A stretch of DNA of 64,000 nucleotides from Martinezella rhizogenes (GCF_007002745.1 NZ_SGNY01000002.1:744001-808000), one strand, 5' to 3'. Shown: positions 25,679 to 35,364, counted from the first letter of the stretch. Numbers and translations are program-made. Notes: generated from the sequence alone by a model not told the origin.

Positions 25679-26455
25679 ATGAATGATCGCCAGCCTCTTC
25701 TTTCCCGCCGCAGTTTTGCCGGGCTTGTTGCGCTCGCCCCGCTTTTTGCGGCAGGCGGCGCGGCTGCCGCACCGGCAAGCCTGCGCGGCACCGTCTCCTA
25801 TCGTGAGCGCATCGCCCTGCCGCCGGGCGCAACCGTGACCGTACGCCTGATCGATGTCTCGCTGGCGGATGCGCCGTCGCAGACCATTGCCGAAACCACC
25901 ATCCGCCCACGCGGCCAGGTGCCGGTACCCTTTGTGCTGCGTTATGACGACCGCGACATCAGGGGCCGCCGCTCCTATGCGCTGAGCGCCGAAATCCGTG
26001 ACCGCGACCGGCTGCTCTTCACCACCACGCAGCGCTATTCGGTATTGACCGGCGGCCGGGATAATACCGACCTCGTGCTGGAGCGTGTGGGTGCCGGCCC
26101 GGGCAGGCCGGAACCGGAAGCCGGCATTGACGGGCGCTGGCTGGTGCAGGACATCAGAGGCGAGCGGGTTCGTGGCCGCCGCCAGGCGACGCTTGAAATT
26201 TCCCGCGATGGCCGCGTGTCAGCCAATGCCGGCTGCAACGGCATTGGTGGTGAAGTGAAAATCAGCCGCAATCGCGTCGATTTCGGCCGGATGATTTCCA
26301 CCCAGATGGCCTGCGCTCCCGATATCATGCGCCAGGAACGGCAGTTCATCGATGCGCTGGAAGGCGCGCGCTCCTTCAGGCTGGAGCCGCGCCGCGGCAC
26401 GCTTGAACTGATCGACGGCCGCGGCCGCACGGCCATGCGCCTGCGCCGCGCCTGA
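25679..26455 (+). CDS. Tat-exported protein with YbaY-like and META (HslJ-like) domains
   Basis: A 258-residue protein. The N-terminus LLSRRSFAGLVALAP carries a twin-arginine motif and a hydrophobic stretch ending about residue 31. Residues 35-130 (LRGTVSYRERIALPPGATV, then LRYDDRDIRGRRSYALSAEI) look like the YbaY lipoprotein domain; 150-250 are a META domain with ANAGCNGIGG and the STQMACAP motif of HslJ. HslJ and related proteins protect the envelope under stress. An upstream open frame is ignored because the export signal and ACGGAG site fix ATG 25679. Confidence 0.83.
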   Translation: MNDRQPLLSRRSFAGLVALAPLFAAGGAAAAPASLRGTVSYRERIALPPGATVTVRLIDVSLADAPSQTIAETTIRPRGQVPVPFVLRYDDRDIRGRRSYALSAEIRDRDRLLFTTTQRYSVLTGGRDNTDLVLERVGAGPGRPEPEAGIDGRWLVQDIRGERVRGRRQATLEISRDGRVSANAGCNGIGGEVKISRNRVDFGRMISTQMACAPDIMRQERQFIDALEGARSFRLEPRRGTLELIDGRGRTAMRLRRA

Positions 26456-26661
26456 GGCCGTAACGGCCCCACTGTAATGCCTGCCGCCGCCGTGCTGGCC
26501 GTGGAACATTCCATGTCGCTTCCGGCACGGCGCGGGTGCCTTTCCCGTTTTATGACTTTGGCTGCGTTCGTCTTGGCGCTTTGCTCTGCCGCAAAGCTGC
26601 GCTATGGAACGCGCCAAACCGCGTCGGCTCAAGCCGGCGCGACGTCTTTGAGGGGAAACGC

Positions 26662-27546
26662 ATGACATCCTATGTTCTGACAGTGGCCTGCAAATCGACC
26701 CGCGGCATCGTCGCCGCGATTTCCGGTTATCTGGCGGAAAAAGGCTGCAACATCGTCGACAGTTCGCAGTTCGACGATCTGGAAACCGGCAAGTTCTTCA
26801 TGCGCGTCTCCTTCATGTCGGAAGAAGGCGCGTCCCTGCAGGCCATCACCGAGGGCTTTCAGCCGGTCGCGGAGAAATTCGGCATGCAGGCGGACATCTA
26901 TCCGGATGGCCAGCGCATGAAGACATTGCTGATGGTGTCGCGTTTCGGCCATTGCCTCAACGACCTTCTCTACCGCTGGAAGATCGGTGCGCTGCCGATC
27001 GACATCGTCGGCGTCGTTTCCAACCATTTCGATTACCAGAAGGTCGTCGTTAATCACGACATCCCCTTCCACCACATCAAGGTGACGAAGGAGAACAAGC
27101 CGAAGGCCGAAGCACAGCTTATGGACCTGGTCGAGACCAGCGGCACGGAACTCGTCGTGCTGGCCCGTTACATGCAGGTTCTCTCCGATGACCTGTGCCG
27201 CAAGATGTCGGGCAAAATCATCAACATCCACCACTCCTTCCTCCCCTCCTTCAAGGGTGCCAACCCCTACAAGCAGGCCTATGAGCGCGGCGTGAAGCTG
27301 ATCGGTGCGACAGCGCACTACGTCACCGCCGATCTCGACGAAGGCCCGATCATCGAACAGGACACGGTGCGCGTCACCCACGCGCAATCGGCCGAAGACT
27401 ATGTCTCGCTTGGCCGTGACGTGGAAAGCCAGGTACTGGCCCGCGCCATCCACGCCCACATCCACCACCGCACCTTCATCAACGGTAACCGCACCGTGGT
27501 CTTCCCGCCAAGCCCGGGAAGTTATGCTTCGGAACGGATGGGGTGA
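26662..27546 (+). CDS. purU: Formyltetrahydrofolate deformylase
   Basis: A 294-residue enzyme that hydrolyses 10-formyl-THF to formate and THF. An N-terminal ACT domain (about 1-80; SYVLTVACKSTRGIVAAISG) senses the folate/methionine balance in homologues; the formyltransferase-like domain has NIHHSFLPSFKGANPY (Asn and His) and DLDEGPIIEQD (Asp), the catalytic trio. GAGGGGAA before ATG 26662 sets the start. Confidence 0.95.
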   Translation: MTSYVLTVACKSTRGIVAAISGYLAEKGCNIVDSSQFDDLETGKFFMRVSFMSEEGASLQAITEGFQPVAEKFGMQADIYPDGQRMKTLLMVSRFGHCLNDLLYRWKIGALPIDIVGVVSNHFDYQKVVVNHDIPFHHIKVTKENKPKAEAQLMDLVETSGTELVVLARYMQVLSDDLCRKMSGKIINIHHSFLPSFKGANPYKQAYERGVKLIGATAHYVTADLDEGPIIEQDTVRVTHAQSAEDYVSLGRDVESQVLARAIHAHIHHRTFINGNRTVVFPPSPGSYASERMG

Positions 27547-27654
27547 GATAACGGCACAGCCGAACTGAACGATGCGGAATTATTTTCACCGACCGGCAAC
27601 CGAGCAACTCATGTAGCCGTTTCTTGACCGTAGCCCAACAGCGAGGTCATTCAC

Positions 27655-27984
27655 ATGAAAAAACTGGTCATTGCCGGCGCCGCGTTTCTCTTCGCGGCAG
27701 GGTCTAGTTTTGCCCAACAGCCGCCTCCTCCGCCACCCCCGGGAGCAGCCGACGCCGGCCCCAGGGCAGATGCACCGCCCCCGCCGCCGCCCGGCCCTGA
27801 CGGTCCGAAACATGCGGGTTGGCGGGATGGTCCGCACGGCAAGAGAATGCCGCCGCCCTCCAAGGCAGCTCATTTCCGCCTGGAAGACGGCGAGCGCAAG
27901 ATCGATGTAAAATGTGCTGACGATGAGCCGATGAAGGCCTGCGCAGACATCATGATGCAGATCATCGACAAGATGAACGAATAA
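27655..27984 (+). CDS. Small exported proline-rich protein
   Basis: A 109-residue protein. The signal peptide is residues 1-20 (cleavage after SSFA). Two runs of prolines follow (seven at about 23-29 and six near 42-47), then a C-terminal stretch HFRLEDGERKIDVKCADDEP with two Cys (CADDEPMKAC) that could form a disulfide. The family is unknown to me; small periplasmic proteins of this build are common in Rhizobiaceae. TGA-side sequence shows no terminator. Confidence 0.7.
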   Translation: MKKLVIAGAAFLFAAGSSFAQQPPPPPPPGAADAGPRADAPPPPPPGPDGPKHAGWRDGPHGKRMPPPSKAAHFRLEDGERKIDVKCADDEPMKACADIMMQIIDKMNE

Positions 27985-28038
27985 CGCCAGCCGATGTCCC
28001 ATTGGACGGCATAGTGGGGCGGTTTTGAATGCGCCGCC

Positions 28039-29415
28039 TCACCCGAAGCGTATTCTTGCCCTCAGGCCCCGCCCGTCCGCGCCATCTTCCAGCGTTAGCC
28101 GCCCGCCGAACAGCCCGGCGATTTCCTCAACGATGGCAAGGCCGAGGCCGGCGCCGGGGGCGGCGTTTTCTTCGCCGCGGGCGAAGCGCTGGCGTACCAT
28201 GGCCCGTTTTTCAGGCGGAATACCGGGGCCGTTATCTTCAACTTCCAGCCAGACCGTGCCCGTCTCCCTGCCGACACGCACGGTGACTTCCGCCCCACGC
28301 CCGGCATAATTGATGGCATTGGAGACGAGGTTGCCGATCAGCTCACCGATCAAGAGCGGCTCGGCAAGAATGGTCGCCTCGCCCTCCCCCTCGAAACCGA
28401 GATCAATGCCGGCGTCGGCCGCGCGCGGCACGAAATCGGCAGTCACGTTCTGCGCAACGGCCACGAGGTCTATCGCGGAAAAATCGTGTTTTTCGCTGGA
28501 GCCAGCGGCGTCAATATTGGCCATGCGCAGAAGCTGGGCAAGGATATGTTCGGCATGCGCCACTGACGCGCCGCCCTTCAGCGCCGCCGCCTGTGCTTCC
28601 TCTAAACTTCCGGCACGAGCGGAAAGCGCTAGCTGGGTGCTGATGATGGCAAGCGGTGTGCGCAGCTGGTGGCTGGCATTGCCGGTGAAATGCCGGAGCG
28701 CATCGAGCGCCGATTGCAGCCGCACCATGAAGGAATTGACGGTTTCCACCAGATTCTCCACCTCCACCGGCACGGATTGACGGATGGGGTGCAGGTCGTT
28801 GGGGCTGCGCTCGGCAATGGCTTCACTGAGCCGGTAAAGCGGCCTCAGCGAAATCGTCACCGCAATCCAGACGATGATCGCCGCCCCCACGATCATCAAA
28901 AGCAGCCGCAGCGCCGAACGCAGAATGATGGCCTGCGCCAGCTGGCTGCGGGCAATGGTGGTTTCGGCGACCGTTACGGAAAACGGCACGGAATTGATGC
29001 CGGTGGAGGCAAAACGCCTGATAGCGGCGATGCGGATCGGCTCGTCGCGAAACACCGCATCGCGATAGGCGGGCGTATCACCATTCGTGTTCTCCACCGT
29101 CGGCAGGTTCTGGTAACCGGTGAGGAATTGCCCGTTCGGCCCGTCGACACGGTAAAACACCCGGTCCTGCGCCGCAGATGTCAACATTTCCAGCGCGACA
29201 TAGGGAATGTCGACTTCCAGCGAGCCGTCTTCGGCCACCACCACCCGCTCGGCAATGGCGAGCGCCGAACCTGAGAGCACCCGGTCGGAGACGACATTGG
29301 CGGTGTTGACCGCCTCGCGCCAGGTATCGGTCAGCGCAACACAGCCGATGATGGCGGTGGAAATGAGAAGCCAGCCTAGAAGTCGCCGCCTGAGCGAATA
29401 GGCGGCCTGTCTCAT
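28039..29415 (-). CDS. Sensor histidine kinase, TctE-like
   Basis: A 458-residue kinase: membrane helices at about 12-30 and 164-188, a periplasmic sensor domain of the 2CSK_N type between them, HAMP, then the H box NASHQLRTPLA with His249, the N box NLVSNAINYAG, and ATP-lid motifs DNGPGIPP and GAGLGLAIV. Its start (29415) overlaps the regulator stop as ATGA. TctE-type kinases act on tricarboxylate uptake, and tctCBA lies 1.5 kb away. Confidence 0.88.
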   Translation of the reverse strand: MRQAAYSLRRRLLGWLLISTAIIGCVALTDTWREAVNTANVVSDRVLSGSALAIAERVVVAEDGSLEVDIPYVALEMLTSAAQDRVFYRVDGPNGQFLTGYQNLPTVENTNGDTPAYRDAVFRDEPIRIAAIRRFASTGINSVPFSVTVAETTIARSQLAQAIILRSALRLLLMIVGAAIIVWIAVTISLRPLYRLSEAIAERSPNDLHPIRQSVPVEVENLVETVNSFMVRLQSALDALRHFTGNASHQLRTPLAIISTQLALSARAGSLEEAQAAALKGGASVAHAEHILAQLLRMANIDAAGSSEKHDFSAIDLVAVAQNVTADFVPRAADAGIDLGFEGEGEATILAEPLLIGELIGNLVSNAINYAGRGAEVTVRVGRETGTVWLEVEDNGPGIPPEKRAMVRQRFARGEENAAPGAGLGLAIVEEIAGLFGGRLTLEDGADGRGLRARIRFG

Positions 29416-30110
29416 TCAGCCATCTCCGGCAGCTTTTCCAGATAATAACCGATGCCGCGCGCCGTCTTCACCGTCAGCCCATGGGGGGCAAGCCGCTTGC
29501 GCAGGCGGCTGACATATTGCTCGATGGCATTGGCGGAAATATCGTCGTCGAAGCCGGTCAGCGACTGTACGATCGCCTCCTTGGCAACCACCTTGCCTGC
29601 CCGCATGAACAGCACTTCCAGCAGCGCCACCTCGCGTGCCGGAATATCGAGCGGACGCCCATCGGCCGAAAAGGTGCGCGATGTGAGATCAAACAGCACC
29701 TTGCCGAAACTGAGCGCCGAGGAGCGCAGGCCGGCATTGCGGCGCAGCAGCACCCGCACCCTTGCCTCGAATTCGGTAATGTCGAACGGCTTGATCATGT
29801 AGTCGTCGGCACCGAGATCAAGCCCCTTGACCTTTTCCTCCGGCGTGCCGCGCGCCGTCAGGATCAGCACCGCCGCCTTGTCCTGGCGTGAACGCATGGA
29901 GCGCAGCACTTCGATGCCGTCCATTTCCGGCAGGTTGAGATCGAGAATGACCAGATCGAAACTTTCAGCCGCAATCGCCGCATCGGCGGACGCACCGTCG
30001 GAAACCACGTCCACCGCATAGCCACTGCCACGCAGCAGCGCCGAAAGACCTTCCGACAGCACCTGATTGTCCTCGACCAGCAAAATACGCAAATCTTCCT
30101 CCTGCAGCAT
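29412..30110 (-). CDS. OmpR-family response regulator, TctD-like
   Basis: A 232-residue regulator. The receiver domain has the acidic LVEDN pair, phospho-acceptor Asp57 (VILDLNLPEMDG) and IKPF lysine; the C-terminal winged helix contains NAIEQYVSRLRKRL and KTARGIGYYL. It is cotranscribed with the kinase by overlap and divergent from a lone periplasmic binding-protein gene, the likely target promoter. Its length and order match TctD. Confidence 0.9.
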   Translation of the reverse strand: MLQEEDLRILLVEDNQVLSEGLSALLRGSGYAVDVVSDGASADAAIAAESFDLVILDLNLPEMDGIEVLRSMRSRQDKAAVLILTARGTPEEKVKGLDLGADDYMIKPFDITEFEARVRVLLRRNAGLRSSALSFGKVLFDLTSRTFSADGRPLDIPAREVALLEVLFMRAGKVVAKEAIVQSLTGFDDDISANAIEQYVSRLRKRLAPHGLTVKTARGIGYYLEKLPEMAE

Positions 30111-30173
30111 TCCCGAGTTTAACCAAGCCCTTACCGCTTGTGAATGGCAAGCGCCTGCGGCATGATCTTTTCC

Positions 30174-31241
30174 ATGCGTATCTGTCTTCTTCTTTGCCTC
30201 TGTCTCTGCATGGTCTCACCCGCGCTTGCGCAGGTTGCCGTTTTTCCGGCCCCATCGGGCAAGGCGGATGCGCAAACGCTGGTGGTTTATTCCTCTCTGG
30301 ATGAACCTCTGGCAACGCCGATGATCGAGGGTTTCCAGAAGGCCAATCCTGATATCGCCGTCCATTACGAGGATATGCTGACCGGCGAAATCTATGACCG
30401 CATCGTCAAGGAAACCGATGCCGGCAAACAGACCGCTGATTTCGCCTTCTCTTCCGCCATGGATCTGCAGGTAAAACTGAGCAATGACGGTTACGCCCAG
30501 CGCTCGGATCTCGCCATGAGCGCCCGCTGGCCCGCCTGGGCCAACTGGCGCAACACCGCCTATGCGCTGACCTTCGAGCCGGCGGTCTTCGTGTATCACA
30601 AGCCGAGTTTCACCACCGAAAAGCCGCCCGCCACCCGTGCCGAATTCGTCAATTACCTCGAACACCACGCCAAGGAAGTATATGGCCGCATCGCCACCTA
30701 CGATATTGAGCGCTCCGGTGTCGGCTTCCTGTTCATGTCGCGGGACCAGGAGCAGTTCGGCGATATCTGGAGCGTCATCAAGGCCATGGGGGCCGCAGGC
30801 GTGAAGGTCTATTCCACCTCCTCGGCCATTCTGGAGCGCGTTTCCGACGGCCGCTTCGTGCTGGGTTACAATATTCTCGGTTCTTATGCGGCGGACTGGG
30901 CCTCACGCCACCCCGATGTCGGCATCGTCTTGCCCAAGGATTATACCGTGGTCATGTCGCGCATCGGGCTGGTGCCGGAAGCCGCCGCCAATCCCGAACT
31001 CGGCCGCCGTTATCTCGAATTCTTCATGTCCAAGGAAGGCCAGACGATCATGGCCCGGCAATTGCAGATCCCCGCTGTCAGCCCGGAAGTGGCGGGCGAA
31101 AACACCGCCAACACCATGCAGGCCATCCACGGCGCACAATTGCGCCCGGTCCCCGTCAGCCCCGGCCTGATGGTCTATCTGGACCAGGTCAAGCGCAGCC
31201 GGCTGATCGAGCGCTGGAACGAGGCGTTGCGCTCGCAATAG
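30174..31241 (+). CDS. Periplasmic solute-binding protein without permease (ABC family 1, FbpA/AfuA-like)
   Basis: A 355-residue protein with a signal peptide (residues 1-20, PALAQ) and the fold of family-1 extracellular binding proteins: LVVYSSLDEPLATPMIEGF opens the mature part and SSAMDLQVKLSNDGYAQRS, FEPAVFVYHKP and SKEGQTIM are typical. Neither permease nor ATPase is adjacent. It is divergent from the TctD-like regulator. As PgtC does for PgtB, and BctC for BctE, such a protein may act as a ligand sensor for the kinase (inference). In-frame ATGs at 30144 and 30162 lie upstream; none has a clear ribosome site. Confidence 0.78.
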   Translation: MRICLLLCLCLCMVSPALAQVAVFPAPSGKADAQTLVVYSSLDEPLATPMIEGFQKANPDIAVHYEDMLTGEIYDRIVKETDAGKQTADFAFSSAMDLQVKLSNDGYAQRSDLAMSARWPAWANWRNTAYALTFEPAVFVYHKPSFTTEKPPATRAEFVNYLEHHAKEVYGRIATYDIERSGVGFLFMSRDQEQFGDIWSVIKAMGAAGVKVYSTSSAILERVSDGRFVLGYNILGSYAADWASRHPDVGIVLPKDYTVVMSRIGLVPEAAANPELGRRYLEFFMSKEGQTIMARQLQIPAVSPEVAGENTANTMQAIHGAQLRPVPVSPGLMVYLDQVKRSRLIERWNEALRSQ

Positions 31242-31583
31242 GTTTGAACGCCCCACCGTCCCTCATTCCTGTGCCTGTCACAGGGATGAGGCAGCGGCAG
31301 GCTTTGAAAGCGCTGACCCGACACACCACTGTGGACGTCCGACACAAATTAATAGAGAGTAAATGCGCAAGGACTTGCGTAGCGTCAGTTAGATGACAGC
31401 TTTTTGTGATGCTCTGCAATCCTTCTTCATTCCGTGGAGGCGGAAGAAGATGCGGGAGGAAATCTTGAGGATTGCCAAGGCCCTGCGCTGAGTTCTCAGC
31501 GCCGGCACAGATGCGCCCTGAAGCCCCCTTCCGCATAAACGAAAAACGACGCCCAAAAGGGCATCCTGAGGAGGGTTTTCTAA
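31242..31583. other. 342-base intergenic region before tctC
   Basis: Begins with a short repeat arm, ccctcattcctgtgcctgtc / cagggatgagg (31260-31291), related to family C. The rest has no supportable gene; it should hold the tctCBA promoter. The ribosome site GAGGAGGG is at 31568-31575. Confidence 0.6.
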
Positions 31584-32528
31584 GTGAAACATTTTCTTAT
31601 CGGCACATTTCTGGCGGGCGTGATCGCTCTTCCGGCGGTTGCAGCGGATTACACCATCATTGCCCCGGCCAACCCCGGCGGCGGCTGGGACCAGACCGCA
31701 CGTTCGCTGCAGACCGTGCTGCAGGAAGAAGGCATTTCCAAGAGCGTTCAGGTGCAGAACGTACCGGGCGCCGGCGGCACCATCGGTCTTGCGCAGTTCG
31801 CCAGCCAGCAGAAGGGCAACCCGAACGCCCTCATCGTCGGCGGTTACGTGATGGTCGGCGCGATCCTCACCAACAAGTCGCCCGTCACCCTCAATGAAGT
31901 GACGCCGATCGCCCGCCTGACCGGCGAATATGAAGCCATCGTCGTTCCGGCATCTTCGCCGCTGAAGACCATCGGCGACCTCGTCGAACAGCTCAAGAAA
32001 GACCCGGGCAGCGTTTCCTGGGGCGGCGGCTCTGCCGGCGGCACCGACCATATCGCCGTTGGCCTGATCGCCAAGGCGGCTGGCGTTGATCCGACCAAGA
32101 TCAACTACATCGCTTATTCCGGTGGCGGCGAAGCGCTTGCCTCGATCCTCGGATCGCAGGTCACGGCCGGCATTTCGAGCTACGGCGAATTCGAAAGCCA
32201 GGTCAAGGCCGGCACGCTGCGCCTGCTCGCCGTTTCCAGCGAAGAGAAGCTGGAAGGCGTTGACGCACCGACGCTGAAGGAAAGCGGCCTTGATGTCGTC
32301 GTCCAGAACTGGCGCATGGTCGCCGCTGCTCCCGGCCTGACGCCGGAACAGGAAAAGGCCGTTAGTGCAGACGTCGAAAAGCTGGCGAAATCCGCCAAGT
32401 GGCAGGAAACCCTGAAGACCAAGAGCTGGATGGACACCTACCTTTCCGGCGACGAGTTCAAGGCACAGCTTGCCAAGGACACTGCCGCTACCGAAACGAT
32501 CCTCAAAGACATCGGACTGGTAAAATGA
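31584..32528 (+). CDS. tctC: Tripartite tricarboxylate transporter substrate-binding protein
   Basis: A 314-residue Bug/TctC-family periplasmic protein, read from GTG 31584 behind GAGGAGGG. Signal peptide of about 20 residues (ending PAVAA), then DYTIIAPANPGGGWDQTARS, the first ligand-contact motif, and NVPGAGGTIGLAQF, the second. It delivers citrate-like or other carboxylates to the TctAB membrane pair. Its stop overlaps the tctB start. Confidence 0.92.
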   Translation: MKHFLIGTFLAGVIALPAVAADYTIIAPANPGGGWDQTARSLQTVLQEEGISKSVQVQNVPGAGGTIGLAQFASQQKGNPNALIVGGYVMVGAILTNKSPVTLNEVTPIARLTGEYEAIVVPASSPLKTIGDLVEQLKKDPGSVSWGGGSAGGTDHIAVGLIAKAAGVDPTKINYIAYSGGGEALASILGSQVTAGISSYGEFESQVKAGTLRLLAVSSEEKLEGVDAPTLKESGLDVVVQNWRMVAAAPGLTPEQEKAVSADVEKLAKSAKWQETLKTKSWMDTYLSGDEFKAQLAKDTAATETILKDIGLVK

Positions 32529-33019
32529 GCCAGGGTTCCAACCCTTCTGAGCATCAAAAGCGCCGCCCTGATTGGGCGGCGCTGGCGATCGCCGTCTTCC
32601 TCGTCCTCATTGCCTGCGTGATCTTCTGGGACAGCGCGCGTCTCGCCAGCGTCACCGGTTATTCGCCGGTCGGCCCGGCAACCGTGCCTTATGCCATCGG
32701 CTTCTGTCTTGTCGGCCTGGCGCTCTGGACAGCCGTTGAGGCCTGGCGCGGTGATTTTCCCGAACGCGACAGGCAGGAAATCGCTCCGGTCGTCTGGGTC
32801 ATTGCCGGTCTCGCCGCGCAGATGCTGCTGCTGAATGTGGCGGGTTTCTCCATTGCCACGGGTCTGCTTTTCGCCTTCACGGCGCGCGCCTTCGGCAAAC
32901 GCAAACTCTGGTATTCGATCCCCATCGGCATCGTTCTGAGCTTTGCCATCTGGTTCATTTTTGCGCGCCTGCTGCAGCTTTCGCTGCCCGCCGGACCTCT
33001 GGAACGGCTGTTCTTCTAA
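32525..33019 (+). CDS. tctB: Tripartite tricarboxylate transporter small membrane subunit
   Basis: A 164-residue protein with four membrane helices (about 20-36, 52-70, 88-106, 120-150), as in TctB. The [16 protein letters not shown] segment is the family mark. ATG 32525 overlaps the tctC stop in an ATGA. The role is to assist TctA; it binds no known ligand itself. Confidence 0.88.
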   Translation: MSQGSNPSEHQKRRPDWAALAIAVFLVLIACVIFWDSARLASVTGYSPVGPATVPYAIGFCLVGLALWTAVEAWRGDFPERDRQEIAPVVWVIAGLAAQMLLLNVAGFSIATGLLFAFTARAFGKRKLWYSIPIGIVLSFAIWFIFARLLQLSLPAGPLERLFF

Positions 33020-33125
33020 CAGCCATTCCGCCGAATTCGAGATCACAGGAAACCGCAGGCGCGCGATGACGCATACGCCAGCCGTTCCGCCCGCCCATCG
33101 GGTCCACTTTGGGGGACATCTGTCC

Positions 33126-34643
33126 ATGAGTACGTTTGAATTCCTGCTGCACGGTCTTGAGGTTGCTGCCCAACCCATGAACCTGCTCTATGCGCTGATC
33201 GGCGTCACGCTCGGCACCGCCGTCGGCGTTCTGCCCGGCATCGGGCCTGCGCTGACCGTGGCGCTGCTTCTGCCCGTTACCTACAGGCTCGATCCCGCCG
33301 GTTCGCTCATCATGTTCGCCGGCATCTATTACGGCGGCATGTATGGCGGATCGACCACCTCGATCCTGCTCAACACGCCGGGCGAAAGCGCTTCAATCGT
33401 GACCGCGCTCGAAGGCAACAAGATGGCCCGCAAGGGCAGAGGCGGGCCGGCGCTGGCCACCGCCGCCATCGGCTCCTTCGTCGCCGGCCTTATCGCCACC
33501 ATCGCGCTCGCCTTCATCGCGCCCTATATCGTCAAGCTGGCGCTGGTCTTCGGCCCGCGTGAATATTTCGCGCTGATGGTGCTCGCCTTCGTCACCGTTT
33601 CCTCCGCTTTCGGGGATTCGGCACTGCGCGGCCTCACCTCGCTGTTCATCGGCTTTGCGCTTGCCATCGTCGGCATCGACCAGCTGACCGGCCAGACCCG
33701 CATGAGCTTCGGTATTCCCGATCTGCTCGACGGCGTCGAAGTAACGACGCTTGCCGTCGCCATGTTCGCCATCGGCGAAACGCTGTTCATCGTCGCCCAG
33801 GGCAGCACCGGCCCGGACAAGGTCGAAGCCGTCAAGGGCTCGGTCTGGATGAGCGCGCAGGACTGGGCACGCTCGTGGAAAGCCTGGTTGCGCGGCACGC
33901 TGATCGGCTTCCCCATCGGCGCAATGCCGGCGGGCGGTGCTGAAATCGGCACCTTCCTGTCCTACGCTACCGAAAAGAAGCTGACCAAATATCCGGAAGA
34001 ATTCGGCCATGGCGCCATCGAAGGCGTCGCCGGTCCGGAAGCCGCCAACAATGCGTCCGCCGCCGGCACGCTGGTGCCACTGCTCACACTCGGCCTGCCG
34101 ACCACGGCAACCGCCGCCATCATGCTCGCCGGCTTCCAGCAATATGGTCTGCAGCCCGGCCCGTTGCTGTTCGCCACCAATCCGCAGCTCGTCTGGGGCC
34201 TGATCGCCAGCCTGTTCATCGCCAACCTGATGCTGCTGGTGCTCAACCTGCCGCTCGTCGGCCTGTGGGTGAAGCTGCTGACCATTCCGAAGCCCTGGCT
34301 CTACGCGGGTATTCTGCTGTTTGCGACACTCGGCACCATCGGCGCCAACCCGTCGGTCTTCGAACTCGGCATGCTGCTCGCCTTCGGTATCCTCGGCTAT
34401 ATCATGCGCATCTTCGGTTATCCGATTGCGCCTGCGGTCGTTGGTCTCATCCTCGGCCCACTTGCCGAACAGCAGCTGCGCCGTGCACTTGCCATCGGCC
34501 AGGGCGACCCGACGGTGCTGTTCACTTCGCCGATTGCTGTTGGCCTGTTCATCGTTGCGGCAGCCGCCTTCATCATCCCGCTGATCATGCGTATCCGCGG
34601 CCGTGGCGAGGTGCTGACGCAGCTTGCCGCCAACGAAGACTGA
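33126..34643 (+). CDS. tctA: Tripartite tricarboxylate transporter large membrane subunit
   Basis: A 505-residue protein of about twelve helices. The repeats [20 protein letters not shown] and [20 protein letters not shown] are TctA signatures, and PGPLLF with [20 protein letters not shown] marks the second half. It imports the substrate using a proton or sodium gradient. GGGGGA about 11 bases before ATG 33126 sets the start; an upstream in-frame stretch is not conserved. A terminator follows. Confidence 0.93.
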   Translation: MSTFEFLLHGLEVAAQPMNLLYALIGVTLGTAVGVLPGIGPALTVALLLPVTYRLDPAGSLIMFAGIYYGGMYGGSTTSILLNTPGESASIVTALEGNKMARKGRGGPALATAAIGSFVAGLIATIALAFIAPYIVKLALVFGPREYFALMVLAFVTVSSAFGDSALRGLTSLFIGFALAIVGIDQLTGQTRMSFGIPDLLDGVEVTTLAVAMFAIGETLFIVAQGSTGPDKVEAVKGSVWMSAQDWARSWKAWLRGTLIGFPIGAMPAGGAEIGTFLSYATEKKLTKYPEEFGHGAIEGVAGPEAANNASAAGTLVPLLTLGLPTTATAAIMLAGFQQYGLQPGPLLFATNPQLVWGLIASLFIANLMLLVLNLPLVGLWVKLLTIPKPWLYAGILLFATLGTIGANPSVFELGMLLAFGILGYIMRIFGYPIAPAVVGLILGPLAEQQLRRALAIGQGDPTVLFTSPIAVGLFIVAAAAFIIPLIMRIRGRGEVLTQLAANED

Positions 34644-34669
34644 GAAACCACGAACCTCCCAAGGCAACT

Positions 34670-34702
34670 GGCCCCGTATCTTCGGATGCGGGGCCTTTTT
34701 TA
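34670..34702 (+). terminator. Intrinsic terminator of tctCBA
   Basis: Stem ggccccgtatc (34670-34680) / gatgcggggcc (34685-34695) with a UUCG loop, followed by ttttttatt. Confidence 0.92.
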
Positions 34703-34772
34703 TTCACGCCAACGGGATATGTGGCACATGTGCAGCCGTGATAGGATCACTCTCCAAACCTGGGAGAAAAAC

Positions 34773-35033
34773 ATGCGCACGATCGCGATCATGATGGTTC
34801 TGGCCCTTGCCGGCTGCTCCACCGCCGCCCCCGATGTGGAACCCATTCCCGGCAGTATCACCTATGGCGGGCAACCCCGTACCAAACTCACCAAATCCCC
34901 CATCGGCAGCACGCTCAGCAATGAATTTGTCATGGAGGATGGGCGGTTTGCCGTGGAAACCTATCGGGTGCAGCCGGACCGGTCGCTGAAGCTGGAGAGG
35001 CGCGAAATTGTTGGTGACTGGCCGCCGGATTGA
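34773..35033 (+). CDS. Small lipoprotein
   Basis: An 86-residue protein with a lipoprotein signal ending LALAGC (Cys15), then a mature part SITYGGQPRTKLTKSPIGST and a C-terminal strand-rich stretch ETYRVQPDRSLKLERREIV. The family is unknown to me; it probably anchors in the inner or outer membrane. GGGAGAAAAAC before ATG 34773 sets the start. Confidence 0.72.
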   Translation: MRTIAIMMVLALAGCSTAAPDVEPIPGSITYGGQPRTKLTKSPIGSTLSNEFVMEDGRFAVETYRVQPDRSLKLERREIVGDWPPD

Positions 35034-35106
35034 CAGCGGCTGTCACGTTGGTCGTGATGGGTAAAAGGCACCGACAAAATTGACGCCGGCCTTTCCTTCC
35101 CCTCAA

Positions 35107-35181
35107 CGTCATCCTCGGACTTGATCCGAGGATCCATCACCACCGCCGCAGTGGATCCTCGGGTCAAGCCCGAGGATGACG
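35107..35181. repeat. Palindromic intergenic repeat, family D, copy 1
   Basis: 30-base arms, cgtcatcctcggacttgatc (from 35107) and ggtcaagcccgaggatgacg (to 35181), nearly perfect inverted repeats. A second, perfect copy is at 62903-62977. It lies between the lipoprotein and the siderophore operon. Confidence 0.8.
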
Positions 35182-35291
35182 GGGAAGAGGTTCGAGCAGA
35201 TGTTTCATCTGCCCCCCACATTTCCCGCTCACCGCAATTCAGAACCGTTCTAAAACATATTTTTGATTTCCGCCGACCTTGTCAATAAAGC

Positions 35292-35306
35292 TGATAACGA
35301 ACATCA
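35292..35306 (+). promoter_or_regulatory. IRO-box-like site before the siderophore transporter operon
   Basis: TGA-N9-TCA (TGA 35292-35294, TCA 35304-35306), 58 bases before the GTG of the binding-protein gene. Fits repression by RirA under iron sufficiency; assigned by eye. Confidence 0.45.
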
Positions 35307-35364
35307 AGTTAACCCGACGGAAAGCTTTCCGCCGGTCCGGAACCATATTGCAAGGGACATATTC

